This document shows positions 25,447-33,693 of a stretch of 64,000 nucleotides of DNA, one piece after another. Under the pieces are notes generated by a model. It saw only the letters and a program-made list of their open reading frames with translations, was not told where the DNA came from and did not search any database. Each line of letters begins with the position of its first letter. Position 1 is the first letter of the stretch. Source of the stretch: Natrinema mahii (GTDB lineage: Archaea; Halobacteriota; Halobacteria; Halobacteriales; Natrialbaceae). Made by a program: the position numbers and the translations under genes. The stretch is taken from assembly GCA_000690595.2 (NCBI GenBank), contig JHUT02000001.1, forward strand, positions 310,001-374,000, in the 5' to 3' direction.

Positions 25447-26481
25447 TCAGTCCGCGGCCGGTGACGATGCGCTCGCTTCCGAACGGAGCATCGTGATGGC
25501 GCTGTAGACGACGGCCCCGCTGACGAGCAGCGCCGCACCGAGGATGATCGCCAGGCTCACCGTATCGAGGACCGGCATCTCGAGAACGCCACCGATCTCG
25601 CGGACGGCGACCGCGATCGAGCCGAGCAACAGCATGACGCCGAAGTACACCTTGATGTCGTCTTCGTTGACGAGGTTCGTCGCGGCAGCGCCGACGCGCG
25701 CACCGAGTGCGCTCCCGGCCAGCAGCGGCGCGACGATGCTCAGGTCGACGGCGCCGGACTGGGCGTAGAGGAAGCTCCCGATCCCGCCCGAGAAGACGAT
25801 CTCGAACAGGTCGGTGCCGACCGCGACCGGGACGGGGACGCCGATCAGGTAGAACAGCGCCGGCATGCGGATGAAGCCGCCGCCGACGCCCAGAAAGCCC
25901 GACAGCACCCCCGTCGCGAACGCCACCAGCAAGACCATCCACAGCGAGACCGTGAACCCGCCCCGAATGGAGATCATCGGCGGGACGCTGTAGGACTGGA
26001 TCTTCTGTGCGATCTCGGGAATCTCCTCGTCCTCGAGGTCGGCGTCCTCGTCGACGTCGTGTTCGAGGCCGTCACCGCCGCCGCTTTTCATCGCTTCGTA
26101 GGTGACGAAGACGCCGATCCCACCGAGCAGGAAGACGTACGCGACGCTGACGACCGAGCCGGCCAGACCGAGTTCCTGCAGGTACTCGAGGCCGACTTTC
26201 CCGACCTCGATGCCGGCGGTGGTGCCGGCGATCATCAAGATCCCGAGTTTGTAGTCGACCTGGCCGAGGTCGCGGTGTTTGAGCGTCGCGATGACGGAGG
26301 TCCCGAAGACGAACGCGAGTCCGGACCCGACCGCGACGTTGGCGTCGTAGCCCATCACCAGCAGCGCGGGCGTGACCAGGAACGACCCGCCCATCCCGAA
26401 GAATCCGAACAGGATCCCGATGAGCAGGCCGAACCCGACGAACATCACGATCAGTGCCAGACTGATGCCTAGTAGTTCCAT
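25447..26481 (-). CDS. TSUP-family (TauE/SafE) anion exporter
   Basis: 344 residues with about eight to nine membrane helices and the two family repeats starting GILFGFFGMGGSFLVTPALLVMGY (about 25-48) and GVLSGFLGVGGGFIRMPALFYLIGV. A soluble acidic insert (about 150-180) separates the halves. TSUP proteins export sulfite or import and export sulfonates and thiosulfate; in this setting, sulfite removal after persulfide oxidation is a reasonable inference. It begins 2 nt after the stop of a 48-residue membrane protein that appears to be its partner. Confidence 0.87.
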   Translation of the reverse strand: MELLGISLALIVMFVGFGLLIGILFGFFGMGGSFLVTPALLVMGYDANVAVGSGLAFVFGTSVIATLKHRDLGQVDYKLGILMIAGTTAGIEVGKVGLEYLQELGLAGSVVSVAYVFLLGGIGVFVTYEAMKSGGGDGLEHDVDEDADLEDEEIPEIAQKIQSYSVPPMISIRGGFTVSLWMVLLVAFATGVLSGFLGVGGGFIRMPALFYLIGVPVPVAVGTDLFEIVFSGGIGSFLYAQSGAVDLSIVAPLLAGSALGARVGAAATNLVNEDDIKVYFGVMLLLGSIAVAVREIGGVLEMPVLDTVSLAIILGAALLVSGAVVYSAITMLRSEASASSPAAD

Positions 26482-26483
26482 CG

Positions 26484-26630
26484 TTAGACGTTCTTGATCC
26501 GGTCGACCACGGGTCCTGCGAGCACCTGTTCCGCTGCGCCGTAGCCCACGTACAAGACGATCGCCTCGAGGAGGACGATGCCGATGACCAGTCCGGCCTC
26601 GATCATCGCGTCGACGCTCCCGCCGATCAT
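26484..26630 (-). CDS. 48-residue membrane protein, TSUP partner (DUF7512-like)
   Basis: A very short gene: M-I-G-G-S-V-D-A then a single membrane helix (GLVIGIVLLEAIVLYVGYGA) and a basic end (VVDRIKNV). The helix with Glu and Tyr-Val-Gly-Tyr-Gly matches my memory of the haloarchaeal DUF7512 proteins that sit next to TauE/SafE genes. It stops 2 nt before the TSUP start codon, so both are on one mRNA. It may stabilise or regulate the exporter; no data support a mechanism. Confidence 0.75.
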   Translation of the reverse strand: MIGGSVDAMIEAGLVIGIVLLEAIVLYVGYGAAEQVLAGPVVDRIKNV

Positions 26631-26934
26631 CGTTTCTCACCAGCAGTCGTGTGCGGTTGTGTATACATCATGGCTTTCTCTTCGTGAGAGCCTAGCCGGA
26701 TGAGGGTATTAACGGTTTTGGACTACACACACAATATTACTGCAACGGATCACACGACTAACCAACCGAGATATATGGATACGTTATCGGAATATAGGGC
26801 GGGGGCGGGGCGGGCGAATCCGCCGGTGATCGCCCCCGAATCGGCTCGCGCGCGGTCGGCACCGTGGGGCGACCGTCACACCGTTTCGTCGATTGGACCA
26901 GATGCCCCTTATCGGTCGCCACGCAAGGGGACAT
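26631..26934. promoter_or_regulatory. Intergenic control region between TSUP operon and nosL
   Basis: About 300 nt with no gene. The left half holds the TSUP-operon promoter: a TATA-like CCGTTAATACCC at 26704-26715 (minus strand) gives a leader of about 55 nt, and ACAATATTAC at 26731-26740 lies just upstream of it, matching the element at other sulfur-gene promoters here. The right end holds a CCCTTATCGG box at about 26904-26913, some 25 nt before the nosL ATG. Confidence 0.5.
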
Positions 26935-27525
26935 ATGGACGAGTGCCACGGAAGTGACAGCGGGCGACGAGTGTCGCGTCGAACGATCCTTGCGGGGTCG
27001 GCCCTCACCGGACTGGCCGCGCTGGCCGGGTGCCTCGACGGTGACGAGGCGAGCGGTCCCGACCCGGTCACGATCGAGGACGGGACGAACTGTGACAACT
27101 GCACAATGGCGATCGTCGACTACCCCGGACCGGTCGGGGAATCGTTCTACGACGACGCCGAGGCGTTGCTCGGCGAAGACCGTCCGGCACAGTTCTGCAG
27201 TTCCCTCTGTACGTACGCGTTCACGTTCAAACACGAGGACGATCAGGAGCCGAGCGTGACCTACGCGACCGATTACTCGAGCGTCGACTACGAGATCGAG
27301 ACCGGTGGCGACGCGCCCGAAATCACCAGCCACGTCGAGGCGGACGCCTTCGCGCCGATAACCGACCTCACGCTGGTCGTCGACAGTGAGGTCGAGGGCG
27401 CGATGGGGGCGTCGATGATCGGCTTCTCCGACTCCGACGACGCGGACGCGTTTCAGTCGGAACACGGCGGCGATCTCTACGAACACGGCGACGTGAGTCG
27501 CGACCTCGTGATGTCGATGATGTAG
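26935..27525 (+). CDS. nosL: NosL-like copper-binding lipoprotein
   Basis: 196 residues. A twin-arginine signal (SRRTILAGSALTGLAALAGC) ends at lipobox Cys33, so it is likely exported folded and anchored outside the membrane. The NosL domain follows, with Cys53-Asp-Asn-Cys56-Thr-Met and a second pair Cys88/Cys92 that could bind Cu(I). NosL delivers copper to nitrous oxide reductase in known systems. It lies beside nosDFY but on the opposite strand, and no nosZ is present in the window. Confidence 0.85.
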   Translation: MDECHGSDSGRRVSRRTILAGSALTGLAALAGCLDGDEASGPDPVTIEDGTNCDNCTMAIVDYPGPVGESFYDDAEALLGEDRPAQFCSSLCTYAFTFKHEDDQEPSVTYATDYSSVDYEIETGGDAPEITSHVEADAFAPITDLTLVVDSEVEGAMGASMIGFSDSDDADAFQSEHGGDLYEHGDVSRDLVMSMM

Positions 27526-27558
27526 CGACCGATCCCGCGATCGTACCCGAAACGACAG

Positions 27559-28467
27559 TTACCGATTCATTGCCGCGGTCGCGACGGCAAGGGAGCCGAT
27601 CGTCCACACCGCGAGTCCGATCAGACTGGCCACTGGCGAGGCCGTCTGTGGCCCGGTTCCCGCAGCCGTTATGACGACGGTTTCGAAGACGAGTCCGCGG
27701 TACGCGCTGAGCGGGCTCACCGCAAGCGCGTAAACGAGCGACGACTCGCCCAGATAGCCGCTTGCGAGGCCGTAGACGAGCGCGAGATCCAGCCCGACCA
27801 GCACGACGACCAGCGCGACCACCGACAGCGCGAGGGCGCTTCGGGTCCCGCTTACGAGCGCCGAGATCGCGATCGCGACGGCGAGGATCGACAGCGCGAA
27901 CAGCGCCGTTAGCACGACGAACCGCGCGAACAGGAGCGGGGAATCGGCGCCGGCGTGTGACGCGTACCGGCTGAACGGTTCCTCGCGACCGACGACGACC
28001 GCGCCGCCGACGAGGAGAAGCGACACGACGACCGTCCCGAGGAGCCCAACAGCCCTGCCGACGAAGACGCCGAGGACGTGTTCGCGCGGCGCGATCGGAT
28101 ACGTCTCGAGGACGTCGAGTTCGCCCCGTCGGCGATCGCCGAGGATCGCCCGGTAGCCGAACGCGACGGCCACGATCGGGACGAGCAACTCGAGCGGGGT
28201 CAGGAGGTCGACGATCGTCGGGACGTAGCCGGCTCCGACGCCGCCGCCGACCCACGCGATTCCGAGCAGGACGGCGGCGAACGCCGCGCCGAGGAGGACG
28301 AACGTCCGGGTCCGGGAGACCGTCCTGAGTTCGCGGCCGACGATGCGTTCGATCCGGCGGGTCGGCTTTGGCGCACGGGCGGCCGACCTCGAGTCCTCAA
28401 GGGCGGTCTCGTCGTCGGTCGCCGTCGTCGCGTCGTCGTCGCGGACCGAGCGTGGCGTGCCGGTCAC
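27559..28467 (-). CDS. nosY: ABC transporter permease, NosY-like
   Basis: 302 residues with six membrane helices. Segment GYRAILGDRRRGELDVLETYPIAPREHVLGVFVGRA is the hallmark of NosY/ABC-2 type permeases, which pair with NosF. The N-terminal 30 residues are acidic and low-complexity. The ATG overlaps the end of nosF by 4 nt. It is the last gene of a nosD-nosF-nosY operon; the substrate of NosDFY (probably a sulfur or copper species for metal-site assembly) is not established by sequence. Confidence 0.82.
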   Translation of the reverse strand: MTGTPRSVRDDDATTATDDETALEDSRSAARAPKPTRRIERIVGRELRTVSRTRTFVLLGAAFAAVLLGIAWVGGGVGAGYVPTIVDLLTPLELLVPIVAVAFGYRAILGDRRRGELDVLETYPIAPREHVLGVFVGRAVGLLGTVVVSLLLVGGAVVVGREEPFSRYASHAGADSPLLFARFVVLTALFALSILAVAIAISALVSGTRSALALSVVALVVVLVGLDLALVYGLASGYLGESSLVYALAVSPLSAYRGLVFETVVITAAGTGPQTASPVASLIGLAVWTIGSLAVATAAMNR

Positions 28468-29201
28468 GCGGTCTCACCCTGAACCCGAACGCGACTGAGG
28501 TCGCCGGTGATCGACGCCTCGTAGACGTCCTCGAGCGACTCGACGCCGAGCCGATCGCACAGCGCTGCCGGGACCCCGCGTTCGACGACGGTGCCGTCGT
28601 CGAGGACGACCACCTGATCGGCCGTCCGCTCGACGAGTTCGAGATCGTGCGAACTCACCACCACCGCGGTTCCGGCGGCGGCGAGTTCGTCGGCAACCGT
28701 GAACACGTGCTTGCTCATCCCCGGATCGAGCCCGGACGCGGGTTCGTCGAGGGCGACCAGCGGCGGATCGCCGATCGTCGCCTGCGCGATCCCGACGAGC
28801 CGCGTCATCCCTCCCGAAAGCGCCTCAACCCGACGCGTCGCGGCGTCTTCGAGCCCGACGCGTTCGAGTTGGGCCTTCGCCTCGTCGCGGCCACCGCCGA
28901 CGAGCGACGCGTAGAACGCGAGCGTCTCGAGGACGGTGAACCCGGGCCGAAACTCGGGGTGTTGAGGGAGATACCCGATCTCGCGTGCGGCCGCCGGCCC
29001 GTGATACACGACGGACCCGCCGGTCGGTTCCTGGAGTCCGGCGAGCGTGCGAAGCAGGGTCGTCTTTCCGGTCCCGTTCGGACCGATCAGGGCCGTCACC
29101 GCGCCCGATCGGACCGGGACGGATACGTCTCGCAGGATGGTCACGTCTCCGTACGCGAACTCGACGTTCGATGCCTCGAGTAGGGGTGGGTCTGTCGTCA
29201 T
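28464..29201 (-). CDS. nosF: ABC transporter ATP-binding protein, NosF-like
   Basis: 245 residues, one ABC ATPase domain: Walker A GPNGTGKTTLL (about 40-50), Q-loop GYLPQHPEF, signature ALSGGMTRLVGIAQA and Walker B PLVALDEPASGLD followed by the switch His in VSSHDLELVE. All ATPase motifs are intact. Overlaps nosD by 4 nt upstream and nosY by 4 nt downstream, so NosD, NosF and NosY are translated from one message in the conserved order. Confidence 0.87.
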   Translation of the reverse strand: MTTDPPLLEASNVEFAYGDVTILRDVSVPVRSGAVTALIGPNGTGKTTLLRTLAGLQEPTGGSVVYHGPAAAREIGYLPQHPEFRPGFTVLETLAFYASLVGGGRDEAKAQLERVGLEDAATRRVEALSGGMTRLVGIAQATIGDPPLVALDEPASGLDPGMSKHVFTVADELAAAGTAVVVSSHDLELVERTADQVVVLDDGTVVERGVPAALCDRLGVESLEDVYEASITGDLSRVRVQGETA

Positions 29202-31183
29202 GGTTCGATCGTGAGTGAGCCGTCACACGCCGTGGCGCGGTCGCCGTACTCGGTCCGCTCGAGCAGGTCCGGGTTGTTCGGTTCGCACGCGGGTTCCGTG
29301 TCGGTGATGCTACCGGTCCGCATCCCGGACACCGACGCTTCGAACCCCGAGAGCGCGTCGAGCGCCGGCGCTCGGGCGAGCGTCGCTGCGCCGTCGGTGC
29401 GGTGCAGCCGCCCGTCGACGGTGTCGGTCGGTGCGTACGACCGGGACGGCGGATCGCCGTCCGCGATACTGGTAGCACCTTGCCAGTAGTTACCACGACC
29501 GTCTCGCGTCCAGACGCGCAACGGCCCGGCGCCCGCGGTGGCGTGGGCGTCGTTGCCAACGAAGTCGTTCTCGACGACCCGGTTCGTCGGCAGTACCACC
29601 CGGTCGTTGACGCCGACCCGGTTCCCCGCGAAGACGTTTCGCTCGTAGATCGAGCCGGACGCCGCCAGTTCCAGCCCGACGTCGTTGGCCTCGAGGATGT
29701 TCTCGGCGACGTACGTGTCCGCGCCGCCGACGTAGGCCCCGACCTGTGAGCCCCTGATCTCGTTGCCGACGATCGCGTTCCGTTCGGGCCCGGTCATGAC
29801 GTAGATCCCCGTATCGATGACGCCCTGTAGGCGGTTGTCCGCGAGTAGCGTGCCGTCGGTATGCATCAGGTGGATACCCAACAGCGTCTCATCGATCACG
29901 TTATCCCGGATCACGATCCCCTCGGACCGGTACGCGTAGATCGCGTCCCGCCCGTCGACGATCGTCGTTTCCTCGATCACGCCCGGCGACCGGAACGCCA
30001 TGATTCCGGCGAAGCCGTCCTGCCACCGTTCGTTGCCGCGGACGGTCGCGTTCCGAACGACAGTATCGGGACTCTCGCGGAGGATGATCCCGTTCGAGGG
30101 GGTCTCGATCGTCACGTTTTCGACCGACAGCCCCGCGGCGACGTGGGCCGAGATGCCGGCGTCCGCACCGGTGTAGTACGTCAGGAACTTCTCGTCCCAG
30201 GCGTCGTCGTCGATCGCCGGTCCGGGGACGTCCTCGGCACCGGAGGTCAGCGGCCCGACGCCGGTGATCTCGAGGTCCCGGATCCCGACCCGCGGTTCGG
30301 TGACGGTCACGACCGAGCCGTTGCCGTCGCCGCTGATCGTCGGCGTCCCGTCCCCGGCGAGCGTGATCGGCCGGTCGATCTCGAGGGATTCCTCGTAGGT
30401 CCCCTCGGTGACCAGCACCGTGGTGTTTGCTGGGGCCGCGTCGATGCCCGCCTGGACGGTGTCGGCGACCGTGACGTTGTCGGGGGCCGCGTCGATGCGG
30501 TCTCGAACGGCGTCGGCGTCCGCTCCGACGACGGTCGAGACCGGCCGGTCAGTGCGGGCCTGCGTCGATTCGACGGTCGCGTCGGCACGGCGGTCCTGCT
30601 CGGAAACGCGGTCGCGGACGCCGGTCACGTCGTCGGTGTCGAACGACTGCTCGAGGGTCTCGTCCCACGAATACACGTCGCCGCCGTGGGCCGTCGCGAA
30701 CGCCGCCGCGTCCGCTCTGTCGGCGAACGAAACGACGGTCTCGCCCGACGGCGTCCGCGCCTCGCTGCCGACGACGAACCACGCGTCGGTGGCGTCGATC
30801 CACGCGGGCTGTCGATCGGTGACCGGATACCCCTTCTCGTTCAGTTCAACCGACGCGTCGCCGTAGTCGGTGACGTACACCGCCAGCGGATAGCCAAAGC
30901 GCTGTTCGTGTCCGTCCTGTTGCCGGGCGTCGACGAACGTCTCGACGCCGTAGTAGCCCACGACGTACTGATACTGCGAGTAAAACGCCTGTGCTCGCGG
31001 GAGCGTGACGTTCTCGTCGAGTCGCTGTTCGTTCTCGAGCGTGAGCCCCACGGACACGGTTTCGTCGAACGGGACCGGTTCCGGAGGTGCCGGATCGGCG
31101 TCACCGACGAAGAGACCGCCGAGTCCGACGGTTGCAACGAGTACGACGGCAGCCAGGACGATCTCTCGAGACGGCCGGTACAC
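29198..31183 (-). CDS. nosD: NosD-like parallel beta-helix protein with N-terminal NosL-like domain
   Basis: 661 residues. An N-terminal hydrophobic segment (about 7-27) directs export. Residues about 95-185 are similar to the second half of the nearby NosL (YVTDYGDASVEL and WFVVGSEARTPSGETVVSFADRADAAAFATAHGGDVYSW align with the NosL end), but no cysteines are present. Residues about 225-600 are a CASH/NosD right-handed beta-helix (IDAAPANTTVLVTEGTYEESLEI onward, with many VxxNxxxG turns). NosD supports copper-site maturation in N2O reductase with NosFY. The NosL-like fusion is unusual. Confidence 0.85.
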   Translation of the reverse strand: MYRPSREIVLAAVVLVATVGLGGLFVGDADPAPPEPVPFDETVSVGLTLENEQRLDENVTLPRAQAFYSQYQYVVGYYGVETFVDARQQDGHEQRFGYPLAVYVTDYGDASVELNEKGYPVTDRQPAWIDATDAWFVVGSEARTPSGETVVSFADRADAAAFATAHGGDVYSWDETLEQSFDTDDVTGVRDRVSEQDRRADATVESTQARTDRPVSTVVGADADAVRDRIDAAPDNVTVADTVQAGIDAAPANTTVLVTEGTYEESLEIDRPITLAGDGTPTISGDGNGSVVTVTEPRVGIRDLEITGVGPLTSGAEDVPGPAIDDDAWDEKFLTYYTGADAGISAHVAAGLSVENVTIETPSNGIILRESPDTVVRNATVRGNERWQDGFAGIMAFRSPGVIEETTIVDGRDAIYAYRSEGIVIRDNVIDETLLGIHLMHTDGTLLADNRLQGVIDTGIYVMTGPERNAIVGNEIRGSQVGAYVGGADTYVAENILEANDVGLELAASGSIYERNVFAGNRVGVNDRVVLPTNRVVENDFVGNDAHATAGAGPLRVWTRDGRGNYWQGATSIADGDPPSRSYAPTDTVDGRLHRTDGAATLARAPALDALSGFEASVSGMRTGSITDTEPACEPNNPDLLERTEYGDRATACDGSLTIEP

Positions 31184-31490
31184 AGGTGTCCTTGGGCCGG
31201 CGGTGAAAAAGCCCCTCTGGTCCGCTCATCGAAAGGGACCGGCGGCGCGTTGCGGATCGATGGGGTGTAATGTTTCGTTCGGAACGAGTCCCGGAATCGA
31301 ATCGGACGACTCGGAAACGACAGTTGCGAGTCGATCACTGCGTTCCGACCGGAAATGGTCGATCAACAGCCGTGGATCGACGGCAAGTAGCGGCCCGCGG
31401 TATCTCGGTCGTATGGCCTTACGGTGGTTTGTGGTATGGGGTGTCGGCTTCCTCCCCGACCGCAAGGGTCGGGGTATCCGCCTTGCAATC
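31184..31490. other. Gene-free stretch beyond an insertion scar
   Basis: About 300 nt between the nosD start and the broken SDR gene. Reading frames are short and no motif is recognisable. The nosD promoter must lie at its left end, but no clear TATA box can be pointed to. The right part, from about 31430, shows a transposon-end-like hairpin described separately, so most of this DNA may be leftover from an element insertion and deletion. Confidence 0.3.
31448..31490 (-). mobile_element. Scar resembling a TnpB/IS605-type right end
   Basis: On the minus strand the SDR reading frame breaks after EFIE and is followed by GGCGGATA, then a perfect 8-bp hairpin (CCCCGACC, 5-nt loop, GGTCGGGG; 31454-31474) and GAGGAAGCCGACA. 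This layout, a GC hairpin followed by GGAGGA(A/T)G, is what I recall at the right ends of haloarchaeal IS1341/TnpB-type elements, where the omega RNA scaffold ends. No transposase gene remains. The call rests on pattern memory and the clean break in the host gene. Confidence 0.45.
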
Positions 31491-31955
31491 TCTATGAACT
31501 CGCCCGAGCCCTCGAGGCCGGCGACCGACGAGAGGGTGATGGTTCGTCCGCCACCGGCTTCGACCATCCGTTTTGCCGCCGCTTGCGCGCCGAAGTAGAC
31601 ACCTTCGACGGTGGTGTCCATCAGCCGATCGAACTCGTCTTCGTCGACGTCGCGGTAGTCCTCGTCGCGTTGGTCACCATCACGGTGACGCCACCGAACT
31701 CCTCGGCCGCCTCGACCGCCGCCTCGAGATCGTCGGTGTTCGTGACGTCACACTCGACGAACGTCGCCTTCGCTTGCGTTTCGGCCCCGATCAGTTCGTG
31801 CGTTGGGTCTCCACCCTCGCGAGGCGACGCCTGACTATCCGCGATACCGATGTCGGCTCCTTCCGAAGCGAACCGACGGGCAATCGCGCGTCCGTTGCCG
31901 CTGGAACCACCGGTAGTTGCCGGACCAACGCACGGACGTCCGAGTCCGGCTTCAT
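31491..31955 (-). pseudogene. Short-chain dehydrogenase (SDR), disrupted
   Basis: Fragments of an SDR lie in three frames. The start MKPDSDVRALV shifts frame to the cofactor motif TGGSSGNGRAIARRFASEGADIGIAD (NAD(P) binding), then CDVTNTDDLEAAVEAAEEFGGVTVMVTNA. About 11 nt seem lost at the NNAG motif; reading resumes in another frame as DEDYRDVDEDEFDRLMDTTVEGVYFGAQAA and IITLSSVAGLEGSGEFIE-like sequence, where it stops at an insertion scar before the catalytic YxxxK would appear. Two frameshifts plus truncation make it non-functional. Located downstream of the PiT permease gene. Confidence 0.75.
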
Positions 31956-32005
31956 ACGGTCTCCCGTCCGTCATTGTCGGTGAGACATCGGGACAGCGAA
32001 CCGTC

Positions 32006-33178
32006 TCAGAGTCCGACGAGCGCCATCGAGCCGTAGCCAAGTCCGAACGCGAGGACGAGCGAGCCGATCCAGGCGGCAACGGTGTAGCCCAGTTTGCGCG
32101 GGCTGACGCCCGAACCGCCGGCGACCGCCGCGCCGCTGCCGATGATCGCACTGACGATGATCTCGTTGAACGAGACCGGGACGCCGAGCAACACCGCGGT
32201 CTGGGCGATAAGAAACGACGGAACGAGCGTCGCGATCGACCGACGCGGCCCCAGCGACGCGTACTCCTGCGAGATCGATTTGATCATCCGCGGTGCGCCG
32301 GTCCACGAGCCGACGAGGATCCCGACGCCGCCGCCGAGCAACACCGCCAGCGGCGAGACCGACGGCACCGCCTCGAGCAGCGGGAACAGCGGTCCAACGG
32401 CCAGTCCGACCTGGCTCGCCCCCGCGGAGAACGCCACGAGCGCACCCAGCGAGAGCAGGAACCGGCGCAGGCCGCCGGCCTGATCGCGATCGATATCCCA
32501 GTGGACGACAGCCAGCGCGACGGCGCCCAGGACGAGCGAAACCCCGATCGTGGCGCCAGTCCCGGCGACCGGGAGGACGGCGGTGCCGGCGGCGGCGAGC
32601 GTCCCGCCGACCGGCGAGAGCAGCGCGAACTCGAGGTTCGCGACGACGACGCCGACGATACCGGCGAGTATCGGGACGCTCTTGGCTTCGGGCACGTCCG
32701 ATCGCGGGAGAACGCTCGCGATGCCGTAGGCGATGCCGCCGCCGACGAACGGCGTGAGGACCCACACGGCACCGATTTCGACGTATTTCTCCCAGGCCGG
32801 ATCGCCGCCGAGCGCGAGGCCGACGCCGATGACCGACCCGGTCACGGTGAACGCGGTCGCGATCGGATAGCCCGTGTAGATGCCGATCGCCATCAGGCCG
32901 GCCCCGATCAGCAGGACGACGATGATGCCGCCGACCGGGAGCGTGATCCCCTCGATGAGACCGCTCCCGACGGCTTCGGAGACGCTCGCGCCCTGGGTCA
33001 CCGCGCCCGCGAACCCGAGGATGCCGACGAGAAACGCGGCCTTCATCGTCGAAATCGCGTTCGCGCCGACGGCCGGTGCAAAGGGCGTCGCGCCGCTCGA
33101 TCCGGCACCGATCACCCACGCCATAAACAGGCTCGCGACGGCGGCGGCCGCGAACAGCAGTATCGTTCCTGGATCCAT
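32006..33178 (-). CDS. PiT-family permease (phosphate, or sulfate/thiosulfate)
   Basis: 390 residues with about ten membrane helices and duplicated PiT motifs (VGANAISTMKAAFLVGILGFAGA near residue 38; VSFNEIIVSAIIGSGAAVAGGSG near 335). PiT proteins move inorganic phosphate with H+ or Na+, but the subfamily including CysP moves sulfate or thiosulfate. Here the gene follows a rhodanese-MBL gene and a split YeeE pair on the same strand with a 53-nt gap, so a sulfur oxyanion is a reasonable alternative substrate. The canonical GANDVAN motif is altered to GANAIST. Confidence 0.75.
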   Translation of the reverse strand: MDPGTILLFAAAAVASLFMAWVIGAGSSGATPFAPAVGANAISTMKAAFLVGILGFAGAVTQGASVSEAVGSGLIEGITLPVGGIIVVLLIGAGLMAIGIYTGYPIATAFTVTGSVIGVGLALGGDPAWEKYVEIGAVWVLTPFVGGGIAYGIASVLPRSDVPEAKSVPILAGIVGVVVANLEFALLSPVGGTLAAAGTAVLPVAGTGATIGVSLVLGAVALAVVHWDIDRDQAGGLRRFLLSLGALVAFSAGASQVGLAVGPLFPLLEAVPSVSPLAVLLGGGVGILVGSWTGAPRMIKSISQEYASLGPRRSIATLVPSFLIAQTAVLLGVPVSFNEIIVSAIIGSGAAVAGGSGVSPRKLGYTVAAWIGSLVLAFGLGYGSMALVGL

Positions 33179-33231
33179 TAGAGTCCGACCGTCTTTCGGC
33201 TCAGTTTTCGAAACACGAACAGCGAACGGCG

Positions 33232-33693
33232 TTAGTCGGCACCCGCCGGGGCCGCGTCGGCCGCGGCGCGCTTGCTTCGCCAGACCCCCTGGAGGTACGC
33301 GCCGACGAACATGCCGGCCAGCGCCCAGAGGATGGAGACGTTGCCGACGCCGAGGCTGGCGTAGGCGGCACCGGGACAGATGCCCGAGAGGCCCCAGCCG
33401 ACGCCGAAGATCGCCCCGCCGATCAGGACGTTCCGGTCGAAGGGCTTCAGCCGGCGTTCGTACCGGTCGCCGGTCAGCGGCGCGCTATCGCGGAGTCGGG
33501 GCATCAGGGCGAACGCGACCCCGGAGACGATCGCCGCACCGAACATCACGAACAGCAGTCCGAAGTCCTCGAACTGCAGGAAGTTCAGCACGACTTCCGG
33601 GCGCGCCATCTGGCTGAACCCGAGGCCGAACCCGAAGATCAGGCCGCCGACGAGGATCAGCGGCATGAACAGGGGATGGCGATCGCGGCTCAT
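33232..33693 (-). CDS. YeeE/YedE family protein, C-terminal half
   Basis: 153 residues, four membrane helices. Carries the second YeeE cysteine motif GICPGAAYASLG (Cys106) and the FGFGLGFSQMARPEVVLNFL helix. Bacterial YeeE (TsuA) is a single protein that takes up thiosulfate by handing it between cysteines in the pore; here it is split into two genes. The ATG overlaps the stop of the first half by 4 nt (ATGA), so both halves are made together. The C-terminal tail is basic. Confidence 0.85.
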   Translation of the reverse strand: MSRDRHPLFMPLILVGGLIFGFGLGFSQMARPEVVLNFLQFEDFGLLFVMFGAAIVSGVAFALMPRLRDSAPLTGDRYERRLKPFDRNVLIGGAIFGVGWGLSGICPGAAYASLGVGNVSILWALAGMFVGAYLQGVWRSKRAAADAAPAGAD

